Shown: positions 1 to 6,716 of the stretch, piece after piece | How positions within the stretch are numbered: position 1 is the first letter of the stretch | Layout: each line of letters opens with the position of its first letter | From: Xanthobacteraceae bacterium | GTDB lineage: Bacteria; Pseudomonadota; Alphaproteobacteria; Rhizobiales; Xanthobacteraceae | Direction: 5' to 3' | Length of the DNA: 10,122 nucleotides | NCBI GenBank assembly: GCA_030037185.1 | Contig: JASHRR010000549.1 | Location: 1-10,122, forward strand | Position numbers and translations under genes: made by a program | The notes under the pieces: generated by a model | Database searches by the model: none | Seen by the model: the letters and a program-made list of their open reading frames with translations, nothing else | What the model was told of the DNA's origin: nothing

Positions 1-877
1 GCCGGATGGATATGACCGCGGCCTCATTGCGATGGAGGCAATCAAGGCAGCGGACCCGCAGCGTGCCGAGGGGCGTCCCGACGCGGCAGTGTCCCTCACC
101 GCTCTCCTCGGTGACCTGCGCATCGATAAAGTTCGTCGTGCCGATGAAATCGGCGACGAACCGGTTGCACGGCCGCTCGTAGACCTCGCGCGGCGAGCCG
201 ATCTGCACGATCCGTCCTTCGCGCATGACGGCAATTTCGTGCGACAGCGCGAGCGCCTCGCTTTGATCATGGGTGACATACACGGTGGTGAGCGCGAGCT
301 CGCGCTGCATCCGCTTGAGCTCAAAGCGCATGCGCTCGCGCAGCTTGGCGTCGAGGTTTGACAGCGGTTCGTCGAGCAGCAGGAGCTGCGGCTCCATGAC
401 CAGCGCGCGCGCCAGGGCAAGCCGCTGCTGCTGGCCGCCCGACAGCTTGGTGGCCGCGCGCTCCGTCACGTCATCGAGCGCGACTGCGCAGAGAACGCGC
501 ATGACCCTGTTGGCGATTGTCTTGCGATCTGGCTTGTCGCGGCGGACCTGAAGCGCAAACGCGGCGTTTTGGTACACCGTCATGTGGGGCCAGATCGCAT
601 AGGACTGGAACACCATGCCGAAATTACGCCGGTTCGGCGGAACCGAGACACCCGCCGACGCCGAGAACACGACCTTCCCATGCAGGCTGATCTCGCCGGA
701 TTTTGGCACTTCCAGACCCGCGATGGAGCGCAGGGTTGTTGTCTTCCCGCAGCCGCTCGGGCCAAGCAGCGTGAAGAGTTTGCCGTCGGGCACTTCGAAC
801 GAGACGTCATGGGTCGCCCGGACGGCGCCGCCGCGGTCGCCCGGATATTCTGTGCATAGCGATTTGACAATCAGCAC
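1..877 (-). CDS. Fbp/Pot-type ABC transporter ATP-binding protein (3' end outside window)
   Basis: This is the cytoplasmic ATPase of a binding-protein-dependent ABC importer of the iron(III)/spermidine/putrescine type. It hydrolyses ATP to drive import through a membrane permease. I translated the frame by hand: 292 codons are open from a GTG at 877 to the window edge, with no stop. In order it shows Walker A GPSGCGKTT (residues 39-47), the Q-loop glutamine at 91, signature LSGGQQQR (145-152), Walker B LLLLDE (165-170), the D-loop SNLD, and the switch histidine in YVTHDQSEAL (203). After about residue 235 comes FVADFIGTTNF and the start of a C-terminal TOBE-like region. The family is usually near 350 residues, so about 60 are missing. 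The start is chosen because the conserved N-terminus begins at MLIVKSL, with a weak GGAAA about 12 bases upstream. The natural partner is the permease at 3286-5046, although about 2.4 kb separates them. Class is certain; substrate is unknown. Confidence 0.93.
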   Translation of the reverse strand, partial: MLIVKSLCTEYPGDRGGAVRATHDVSFEVPDGKLFTLLGPSGCGKTTTLRSIAGLEVPKSGEISLHGKVVFSASAGVSVPPNRRNFGMVFQSYAIWPHMTVYQNAAFALQVRRDKPDRKTIANRVMRVLCAVALDDVTERAATKLSGGQQQRLALARALVMEPQLLLLDEPLSNLDAKLRERMRFELKRMQRELALTTVYVTHDQSEALALSHEIAVMREGRIVQIGSPREVYERPCNRFVADFIGTTNFIDAQVTEESGEGHCRVGTPLGTLRVRCLDCLHRNEAAVISIR

Positions 878-932
878 GACTTGGAGCGTTTCCAGATGAT
901 GGCGCCACTGCCGAGAAGCCCAGAAGCCTAGC

Positions 933-958
933 CCGGGTTGAGCGCCAGCGAAACCCGG
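933..958. repeat. inverted repeat upstream of the ATPase gene
   Basis: CCGGGTT at 933-939 and AACCCGG at 952-958 form a perfect 7-bp stem with a 12-base loop. It lies in the 201-base gap between the broken oxidoreductase gene and the ATPase start. There is no U-run on either strand, so it is a weak terminator candidate. It could be a leader hairpin or chance in GC-rich DNA. Confidence 0.3.
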
Positions 959-1078
959 TAAGCGCCGCTGCGGCGATAAAGGTGGCTCGCAACGACGCGC
1001 GGAGCAGGTCCTCGACAAGCCCGGTCGAGATCGAGGCTCGGTTTGCCGGGGCACCACAGGTTGACCCCCTGCCGACCG

Positions 1079-2252
1079 CTAGGGTGGTGTGTCGCGCTGC
1101 GGTGGTAACGCAAACGCACGCCCATTGTGCTCGGCCGGATCGAACACGCCCTTGTGGTGAAAGTAGACGATGCTGGCCGCCGATCGCATCGGCCACGTTG
1201 CAAGCAACCAATTGAAGGCGAGATCGCTCTGAAAGTGGTCGAACAAGAACCGCAGCAGGCGCTTCACTCGGAACTTTGGATACGACCGCACGAACCAGCC
1301 GCTCGGGTCATCAGCTCGGCCGTATAGGAAATCTGCCACGGCATTGCCGGCCGCGAGCCCGTGCTTGAGCGCGCTGTGAATGCCGCCGGCGGTAACGGGC
1401 GATACCATGCCGGCGGCGTCGCCCACGAGCAGCGCGCGCGATACGGCGACCGGGGCGACCACACCGCTGCAGGGAATCAGGCCCGCGCGTACGCCGGTTG
1501 GCGTAACCCCGCGTAATTGGATCACCGGCGCGGCCTTCGCGAGGAACGCGTCCATTGCCTCGTCCGGCTTGAACGCTCCGCGCCGGTCGAGCCGACCGTG
1601 CGAGCCCGGCCTGCACGCCGTCGACACCCGCGAAGACCCAGCCGATATAGCCGCGCGCGAGACGGCGATCGACGAAGCAGTGCAGCTTGTCGGGCACTGC
1701 CAACGCCGCGCCCGCGTACTCGTATTCGACGCCCGCAAGGAACCGCTTGCTCGCGCCGAGACCGAGCGCGCTCGCGACACGCGAGCGCGGGCCATCTGCC
1801 CCAATCAAGAATCGCGTCGTGCCGAAGCCCTCCACCTCGAAGCCGCTCTGCAGCCGTCGTGCGCCGGTGAACACCGTGCCGTACGCGATCGCGGTACCGG
1901 CGCGTTCGGCCTCGCCCGCGAGCCACCGCATCACGGCCGGTGTGGCGGTTGCAAGGAAGTAATAACCCGGCGCCTCGAGATCGACGTGGCGCAGGTTGGG
2001 TGCATACAGCCGCACGCCCGAGATGCGGCGTACGAGCGACGTCGGAAGCGCGTCGAGGAGCGCAATCTGGTCGACCGCATCCTTCACAATGATTCCGGTC
2101 GTGTGCAGCTTTGCGCCAGGATCGATCTTTTTCTCGAGCACGGTTACGCGCAGCCCGGCGCGTGCGAGCGCGAGCGCGCTCGCAAGGCCAGCGAAGCTCG
2201 CGCCGACCACCACGCAATCGGTATCGAACTGCGTCCTGCTAAGACGTTCCAA
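1079..2252 (-). pseudogene. Geranylgeranyl-reductase-type FAD-dependent oxidoreductase, frameshifted
   Basis: This encodes a flavoprotein of the NAD(P)/FAD-dependent oxidoreductase group that includes geranylgeranyl reductases and aromatic hydroxylases. The N-terminal frame carries the FAD-binding fold VVVGASFAGLASALALARAG followed by VTVLEKK, then the second flavin motif FLIGADGPRSRVAS, and runs well to GVDGVQAGLA. It then becomes arginine-rich nonsense. Homology continues in the frame shifted by one base: RRGAFKPDEAMDAF, then the third flavin motif ALLVGDAAGMVSP followed by AGGIHSALKHG, and on to a stop at 1079. The shift lies between about 1571 and 1606. The length of 1174 bases is 391 codons plus one base, which fits a single inserted base (or two lost). 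I prefer a TTG start at 2252 because GGGGAG lies 6 bases upstream and the flavin fold begins about 13 residues later. An ATG at 2354 in the same frame has no visible ribosome site. A sequencing error cannot be excluded. Substrate unknown. Confidence 0.82.
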
Positions 2253-2540
2253 GAGGGACTCCCCGCCGGTCGAGTTGATCAGGTAGATGTCCAATGCGCC
2301 GGATAGTTCGATGCCGCTTCGGTTCCCGTCGCGCACGATAGTACCCGGCAACATTGATCGCGGCTAACGCAAAATGACCGGCCGCCCACCGCCGAAGAGG
2401 CGCGCAGAGGCCGGCCGCGAAGATGAGCCAGATCGCGGCCATCATCAAAGGCCGGTTCGGTAACCAGTGACGGGATGCGTCGCGTTCGCGGCACGTCGCG
2501 CGGCCTTGTGCGGCTGCGGTGCCGATCTGATCGGGTCTTT
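2253..2540. other. Gap without a convincing gene; possible membrane-protein scrap
   Basis: This lies between the oxidoreductase relic and the metallopeptidase-like relic. On the minus strand near 2448-2340 a short stretch translates as MMMAAIWLIFAAGLCAP and then HFALAAINVAGYY, which is hydrophobic and might be the end of a lost membrane protein. It soon loses frame into arginine-rich sequence. I could not match it to a family, and no ribosome site supports it. Confidence 0.25.
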
Positions 2541-2836
2541 GCCGCGCGGATCATCCCCCGACCAGCAATTGCAATGCGCCAACTGGTGGCGGCGATCAGC
2601 CGCTAAATCAGCCGCGGCACCTCGGTTGACGGCTCTCTCTGACGATAGCGTGCGAGTTTGGATGGACCAGAAACACACTCGCAGGGACGCGGGACAGCAC
2701 GTCCCCACATCGGGCCCGGCGGCAAATGCCTTTCCGACGTATGACACGCCTTCTGCCATTCGTAGAACGGCAGCACATGCTCGATGACCGGAGTCCTCGG
2801 TGGGTGGTCGTACTGAGGAGGCGGGATCAGGGGCAT
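2541..2836 (-). pseudogene. Relic of a small HExxH-type (metallopeptidase-like) protein
   Basis: Three minus-strand frames must be joined to read a protein-like sequence. From an ATG at 2836 the first frame gives MPLIPPPQYDHPP, VIEHVLPFYEWQKAC, then GPMWGRAVPRPCEC. A second frame continues VFLVHPNSHAIVRE and meets a stop. The third holds RRHQLAHCNCWSGDDPRG at about 2591-2541. From memory, small hypothetical proteins of Bradyrhizobium and relatives end in RHExAHCNGW, a zinc-metallopeptidase-like HExxH. Here the catalytic Glu would be Gln (HQLAH) and the following Gly is Cys. Several frame changes plus a lost catalytic residue point to a dead gene. Family assignment is from memory and moderate at best. 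It sits between the permease and the broken oxidoreductase in a generally decayed block. Confidence 0.5.
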
Positions 2837-2866
2837 CGCGGGCCACTCTGAAGAGGGATCAGCGCC

Positions 2867-2888
2867 AGCCCGTGCAAGCGGGCTTTTC
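2867..2888 (+). terminator. Candidate Rho-independent terminator, plus strand
   Basis: AGCCCG (2867-2872), loop TGCAAG, CGGGCT (2879-2884) forms a perfect 6-bp GC-rich stem that runs directly into a short T-run (CTTTTCC). This is the layout of an intrinsic terminator reading rightward. No plus-strand gene is recognisable upstream, so it may be left over from lost DNA. Read on the minus strand, the same hairpin would lie about 30 bases before the ATG of the metallopeptidase-like relic. Confidence 0.45.
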
Positions 2889-3204
2889 CACTTGACATTT
2901 GAAGAAAGCCTCCGCGTATTCAAGCATTTAATTGCTGTTTGAAATCGCGGTTGGGGGAATACTTTCCTCGCAAAACCAAGAGCGCACACGCTTTATCCAA
3001 CGCACCAGGTAACCGGCCGGACTGGAAGCAATCGCGAGCGAACGGCGTTGGGGGTCGTTATAACGGGCGAGAGGCAAAGGCCACGCACGTCCCAGGCTCC
3101 TCAGAGCGTCAGGTGGTTGGAGAATTCTCACCGCACCGATGACCAGGCCTCGGCTGTTGTAACGGCCCTGACCTGCGAGAGCCGCGCAGAGTAGTGGGGA
3201 GGCA
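2889..3204. other. Intergenic stretch without a recognisable gene
   Basis: No reading frame here resembles a protein family I know. The part around 2885-2960 is more AT-rich than the surroundings. It includes TTGACA at 2892-2897 on the plus strand, but no good -10 box follows at 16-18 bases, so I do not call a promoter. The rest could be decayed sequence belonging to the relic block to its left. Confidence 0.4.
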
Positions 3205-3234
3205 GAAGCCCCTTCCTTCAGGAAGGGAGGCTTC
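3205..3234. terminator. Strong hairpin downstream of the permease (terminator or IS200/IS605-end-like)
   Basis: GAAGCC and CCTTCC (3205-3216), loop TTCA, then GGAAGG, a two-base GA bulge, and GGCTTC (3221-3234) make a 12-bp stem-loop. Its right edge is about 50 bases past the permease stop, so it may end that transcript, though no U-run follows on the minus strand. The sequence style (GAAGCCCC, pyrimidines, TTCA loop, purines, GGCTTC) also recalls the right-end hairpins of IS200/IS605 elements. No tnpA or tnpB remnant is recognisable next to it. Function uncertain. Confidence 0.5.
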
Positions 3235-3285
3235 ACCGAAGCCGAAGCGGTGCGCCCTTTGCTCGACCTAGGCTCGCTGCGGCCT

Positions 3286-5046
3286 TCACACTCCGAAACC
3301 CGCCATGGCGAACCGCCGGCTGACAAATTGCTGAAGCAGAACGAGGCACAACAGAGACGCGATCAGCATCACGCCCAGCGCTGCAAGCTCCACATACTGT
3401 CCGTTCTGCCAATATTCCCAGATCGTGATCGAGAGGACTTCCGATCCCGGGCTATAGAGAAGAATGGAGCTCGAGAGCTCGCGTATCGACACGATCACCA
3501 CGTAGATCCACCCGGCGATCAGGCCGGGTGCGAGCAATGGCAGCACGACGCGCCGGAACGTCGTGCCCCACGACGCGCCGCACATGGTCGCGGACTCCTC
3601 CAGCTCCTTGTGCAGCGCAAGCATGGAGGTTGAATTGGCGCGCATGCCGTACGGCATGAAGCGGGTGACATAGGCGATGAGCATGATCCACAGCGTGCCG
3701 TAGACACCGATGCCAAGGTTGAGATAGCAGACCATGATGGCGAGGCCGAGAACAAGGCCGGGAAATACCAGGGGCAGCATCGCCAGATGGTCGATGGGCC
3801 ATCGGCCGGGCAGCTTCGTCCGCGCGACGATCCAGGCGAGTATTGCCGTCGTCAGCGCCACGACGCTTGCGCTTGCCACCGAAAGTATCACGCTGTTCCA
3901 CACCGCTCTCGCAAAGCCCGGGTAGCCGAACACGGCACGATAGGCGTCGAAGGTTAAATCCCTCAATGCCGCTACCGAAGGGGCGACATAAAACTTCTGC
4001 AACGAGCACCACAGCAGCACCAGGAACGGCAGGACGACGATGATGGCGAGATAAACCGCGAAGCTCGCAGCCGTGAGGTAGCGCCAGCGGCCGATGCGCA
4101 TCACCCGCGGCCGAAATCCCTTGCCGGTTATGGTTGAAAACGTGTCGGCGGTGCCGACGGTGCGTGACTGGGCATAGACGCACAGCGATGCGATCACGAG
4201 AAGTGCCACCGCGTAGCTCGACGCGAGCCCGATGTCGCTCGGATAGGATTGAACCGCCTGATAGATCGACGACGTGTAGACCTCGATTCCGACCGGAAGC
4301 CCAAGCAGGGCCGGGACTTCGAACGACTCAATTGCGCGCAAGAAAAGAATGAGGAAGACCGCGACCACTGCGGGCCAGGCGAGTTTCAACGTCATGCGCC
4401 AGGCAATTTGCCACACGGTTGCGCCGCACATCAGCGCGGACTCTTCCAGCGAAGGATCCATCGAGCGGAACGCTGCCGTCATCATCAGGAAGGCGAGGGG
4501 CGATTGGTGAAGACCATCGACGAAGATCATGCCTCCGATCGAATAGATGTTGGTGACGACCAGGTCGGTGGCAAACAGTTGCTGGACAGCGACGTTGATG
4601 ATCCCGATTTTCGGGCTCGCCAGGAGAATCCAGGACACCGTGAAAAGAATGGCGGGAATGATCAAAGGAACGAGGGACATTGCGAAAAAGACCGACTTGA
4701 AAGGCGTATCGGTGCGTTCGTTCACCCACGCAAAAAACGTTCCGGCCACGAAGGCAAGGCCTGCCGACCCGGCGGCGAAAGTGACTGAATTGCCGAACAG
4801 GCGCAGCGTTTCGAGGCTCCAATAGGCGGTGCGATAATTGTCGAACGTCGGCTGTGCCGGCGCTGTTGCGGTCTCGGGGGTGAAGAAGCTCTGCCAGAGC
4901 AGGAAACCGAGCGGCACCAATGACAGCCATGCCACGACCGCTATGGCGGCGCCGGCGACAAACCATTTGGCGTCCGGGCGAGCAAGCGCATGTGATGGGT
5001 AAACAGCAATGCCGCGCGGGTCATTTCCGATCACGTCAGACCTCAT
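3286..5046 (-). CDS. FbpB-type ABC transporter permease, fused two-domain
   Basis: This is an inner-membrane permease of the iron(III)/thiamine-type ABC importers, 586 residues, with two MetI-like halves in one chain. Hydrophobic segments are visible near residues 29-51, 88-106, 119-141, 172-192, 217-236 and 272-291 in the first half, and near 325-348, 382-408, 421-442, 446-462, 508-520 and 552-572 in the second. Each half has the cytoplasmic EAA-like loop that docks on the ATPase: EESALMCGATVWQIAW at 201-216 and EESATMCGASWGTTFRR at 483-499. The length is normal for the fused FbpB family and the frame is intact. The ATG at 5046 is followed by a hydrophilic leader and then the first membrane span; no strong ribosome site is visible. 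It follows the bicupin gene by 241 bases. The expected ATPase is not adjacent but starts at 877. Iron is the classic FbpB substrate, but relatives carry other ligands, so the substrate is not assigned. Confidence 0.95.
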   Translation of the reverse strand: MRSDVIGNDPRGIAVYPSHALARPDAKWFVAGAAIAVVAWLSLVPLGFLLWQSFFTPETATAPAQPTFDNYRTAYWSLETLRLFGNSVTFAAGSAGLAFVAGTFFAWVNERTDTPFKSVFFAMSLVPLIIPAILFTVSWILLASPKIGIINVAVQQLFATDLVVTNIYSIGGMIFVDGLHQSPLAFLMMTAAFRSMDPSLEESALMCGATVWQIAWRMTLKLAWPAVVAVFLILFLRAIESFEVPALLGLPVGIEVYTSSIYQAVQSYPSDIGLASSYAVALLVIASLCVYAQSRTVGTADTFSTITGKGFRPRVMRIGRWRYLTAASFAVYLAIIVVLPFLVLLWCSLQKFYVAPSVAALRDLTFDAYRAVFGYPGFARAVWNSVILSVASASVVALTTAILAWIVARTKLPGRWPIDHLAMLPLVFPGLVLGLAIMVCYLNLGIGVYGTLWIMLIAYVTRFMPYGMRANSTSMLALHKELEESATMCGASWGTTFRRVVLPLLAPGLIAGWIYVVIVSIRELSSSILLYSPGSEVLSITIWEYWQNGQYVELAALGVMLIASLLCLVLLQQFVSRRFAMAGFGV

Positions 5047-5212
5047 CGTGGGGAGGCCGGCTGTTCGCGCGGCCGTCTCAGAGGATGGCCACTGGCGCGA
5101 TCTCGCGTGTGGCCGTCCTTCGAGGAGCGCGCATCCTTGGCCAACGGCTCAGGAAGCGCGTTCCCCAAGACGAGGCTGATGGATGATATCGATATGATGC
5201 GAACCAGGGAAG

Positions 5213-5248
5213 CGCCGGACTGCATCGCCCGGGTTAAGTCCGGCGATG
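5213..5248. repeat. Overlapping, mutually exclusive hairpins (REP-like)
   Basis: CGCCGGACT (5213-5221) pairs perfectly with AGTCCGGCG (5237-5245) around a 15-base loop. The inner part CATCGCCCGG (5223-5232) can instead pair with CCGGCGATG (5240-5248) with one bulged C. Both stems share the right arm, so only one can form at a time. The core CCGGGTTAAGTCCGG resembles palindromic intergenic repeats I associate with Bradyrhizobium genomes. It lies 40 bases downstream of the bicupin stop and about 170 bases before the permease start. It could end or process the transcript between them. Confidence 0.5.
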
Positions 5249-5264
5249 ACACGACAGGTGTCAT
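5246..5264. promoter_or_regulatory. 7-bp dyad ATGACAC-N5-GTGTCAT, possible operator or hairpin
   Basis: A perfect 7-bp inverted repeat with a 5-base spacer directly abuts the REP-like hairpins, between the bicupin stop and the permease start. The form would suit a dimeric regulator site, or a third small hairpin in the same transcript. There is no recognisable promoter next to it, so the operator reading is a guess. Confidence 0.3.
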
Positions 5265-5287
5265 ATCGAGGATATTCCGGCGGTTAG

Positions 5288-6517
5288 TTACATCAATTGC
5301 GGCGGTTCGCTCGCGGCGTCGGATGAGGGTTGATAGAAGGCCTCCTCCATCCGGCACACCACACGTTCTCGCCGCAGCGTCTCCTCAAATTCGCGGCGGA
5401 TGAACTTATCCTCGTCGCAGTACGGGATGGCGCTGCCGCCCTTGTTCAGGTCGATCGCGCCGTAGTCCAGCAATGGCTCACCCGGACGTCCCGGCTTGCG
5501 CGACCGTTGATTATTGGGGCCGTGCCAGGCGGTGATGCGCAGGCCCTCCTTGCCGACGCCGAAATGCTGATGGAACCAGTCGCCGCTCATCGGCGCGGCC
5601 GAAACGAGACCTACCGGCTCGTAATCCTGACGCAGCACCTGCTCGGATTTGCCATTCTGCCACGGCGTGATGCCGAGCGCGTCCGGCCAGGTGTAGGTAT
5701 AGCCCTTGCCTTTGATGCAGATCAGCACCGCCGCGGAGGCGTGCTTGTGCGCCTTCGAATAGCGCCCGGTTTCATGCTGTCCGATCCATAAATAGAATCG
5801 GTTGCCGCCCATGGCCGGTTCGACCCGCCGGTAGCCGGGCGAACGGCGATTGTCGAGCGGCAGCTCGCAGTTGATGATGTCTGGGATCAAATTGGTGCGC
5901 CGCATCGCCAGGCCGCGGATCGGATCCGGTTCAATGTCGTCACGCGGCTTGAAGTAATCCTCGGTGCCGCAAAAGCGTTCGCCGAATCGATACGGACAGT
6001 TGAAGACAAAATCCGGGCTGTCGAACAGGTTCATGACATTCGGCGCGGTGGTGCCGCACAGCAGGAAGGCCGGAGCGCTTGCAGCGTTGATAATTCGATG
6101 CCACGCATTCAAAGGTACGGTGAACAGGGAGCCTGCCTGCCACTCGAACATATGACGCCTGGTCTGCCCGTCCTGCCAGACCTCGGTGGCGCCGCGTCCT
6201 TCGACGACCAGCACGACTTTTTCATAGAGGTGGCGTTCGACGTTAAGAGCACCGGCGGCCGGCAGCTCGACCACATAGCAGCCCCAAAGCCCCTCGGTGC
6301 CGTAGAGCTGGATGTAGCTGCCGCGACCGCCGAGACGCGGCCACGGCGCCAGCGGCAGATCCTGCACCCGCCGCACGCCGATGCCCCGATAGACCGGCAC
6401 GCCTTCAGCCTCCATAAAGCGGTCGTAGGGCATGGGAGCGCGGTTGAATCTGCCCAGACCTGCCTTTTCGCCGGCCCTGGGCTCATGCCAGTGGGGGTGG
6501 TGCGGGGTGTCGTGCAT
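5288..6517 (-). CDS. Bicupin domain protein, function unknown
   Basis: This 409-residue protein has two cupin barrels. The first covers roughly residues 65-155, with NVERHLYEKVVLVVEGRG (H96, E99) and PLNAWHRIIN (H140). The second covers roughly 235-335, with the HKH pair at 257-259 and DWFHQHFG at 313-320 (H316, H318). The second barrel thus has a fuller set of histidine metal ligands; its usual acidic ligand is not obvious. The architecture recalls gentisate 1,2-dioxygenase-like bicupins that use Fe(II), but I cannot assign a reaction. I recall some close relatives being labelled ethanolamine ammonia-lyase-activating protein, a label the domain content does not support by itself. I choose the ATG at 6517 because AAGG lies 8 bases upstream and the His-rich start MHDTPHHPHWHEP looks natural. 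An in-frame TTG at 6559 is possible. It sits between a Bug-type receptor and an ABC permease, suggesting a role with the imported compound. Confidence 0.9.
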   Translation of the reverse strand: MHDTPHHPHWHEPRAGEKAGLGRFNRAPMPYDRFMEAEGVPVYRGIGVRRVQDLPLAPWPRLGGRGSYIQLYGTEGLWGCYVVELPAAGALNVERHLYEKVVLVVEGRGATEVWQDGQTRRHMFEWQAGSLFTVPLNAWHRIINAASAPAFLLCGTTAPNVMNLFDSPDFVFNCPYRFGERFCGTEDYFKPRDDIEPDPIRGLAMRRTNLIPDIINCELPLDNRRSPGYRRVEPAMGGNRFYLWIGQHETGRYSKAHKHASAAVLICIKGKGYTYTWPDALGITPWQNGKSEQVLRQDYEPVGLVSAAPMSGDWFHQHFGVGKEGLRITAWHGPNNQRSRKPGRPGEPLLDYGAIDLNKGGSAIPYCDEDKFIRREFEETLRRERVVCRMEEAFYQPSSDAASEPPQLM

Positions 6518-6567
6518 GGGAGCGACCTTAACGCCTAAGACCGTGACAACGGAGCCCAATTCATCGA

Positions 6568-6625
6568 AATGTAGCCGGATTGAGCCACGGCCCCTGACCT
6601 GCGCCAGCTTGATCCGGGCTACATT
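6568..6625. repeat. Imperfect inverted repeat, REP/MITE-like
   Basis: The left arm (6568-6585, reading AATGTAGCCGGATTGAGC) is nearly the reverse complement of the right arm (6607-6625, GCTTGATCCGGGCTACATT). The loop is 21 bases. Differences are one missing C and a two-base mismatch. The core GTAGCCCGGAT...ATCCGGGCTAC matches a kind of short palindromic repeat seen in many proteobacterial genomes (from memory). It lies in the 199-base gap between the receptor and bicupin genes, about 50 bases upstream of the bicupin start. It may be transcribed as a stable hairpin affecting relative expression. Confidence 0.6.
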
Positions 6626-6716
6626 GTGGCCCCATCACGAACCAATTGCATCCACATTCGGTTTTGATTGCTACACCACTCATGCGGGCGCAATACGCCT
6701 TGGGCTGTTGCGCACC

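Noticed and set aside
807..1211. 134-codon minus-strand frame covering the gap before the ATPase
   Set aside because: It overlaps the oxidoreductase 3' end and the ATPase start out of frame and has no recognisable content.
1380..2306. 308-codon open frame on the plus strand
   Set aside because: It lies opposite the FAD oxidoreductase, whose flavin motifs are clear. The plus-strand product is arginine/alanine-rich with no domain, as expected of an antisense frame in GC-rich DNA.
2892..2921. TTGACA followed by GTATTC, possible sigma-70 promoter on the plus strand
   Set aside because: The -10 match is poor and the spacing of 18 is only marginal. No plus-strand gene follows.
5043..5357. 104-codon minus-strand frame between bicupin and permease
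   Set aside because: It overlaps the bicupin 3' end, includes the REP-like hairpins, has no ribosome site and reads as low-information sequence.
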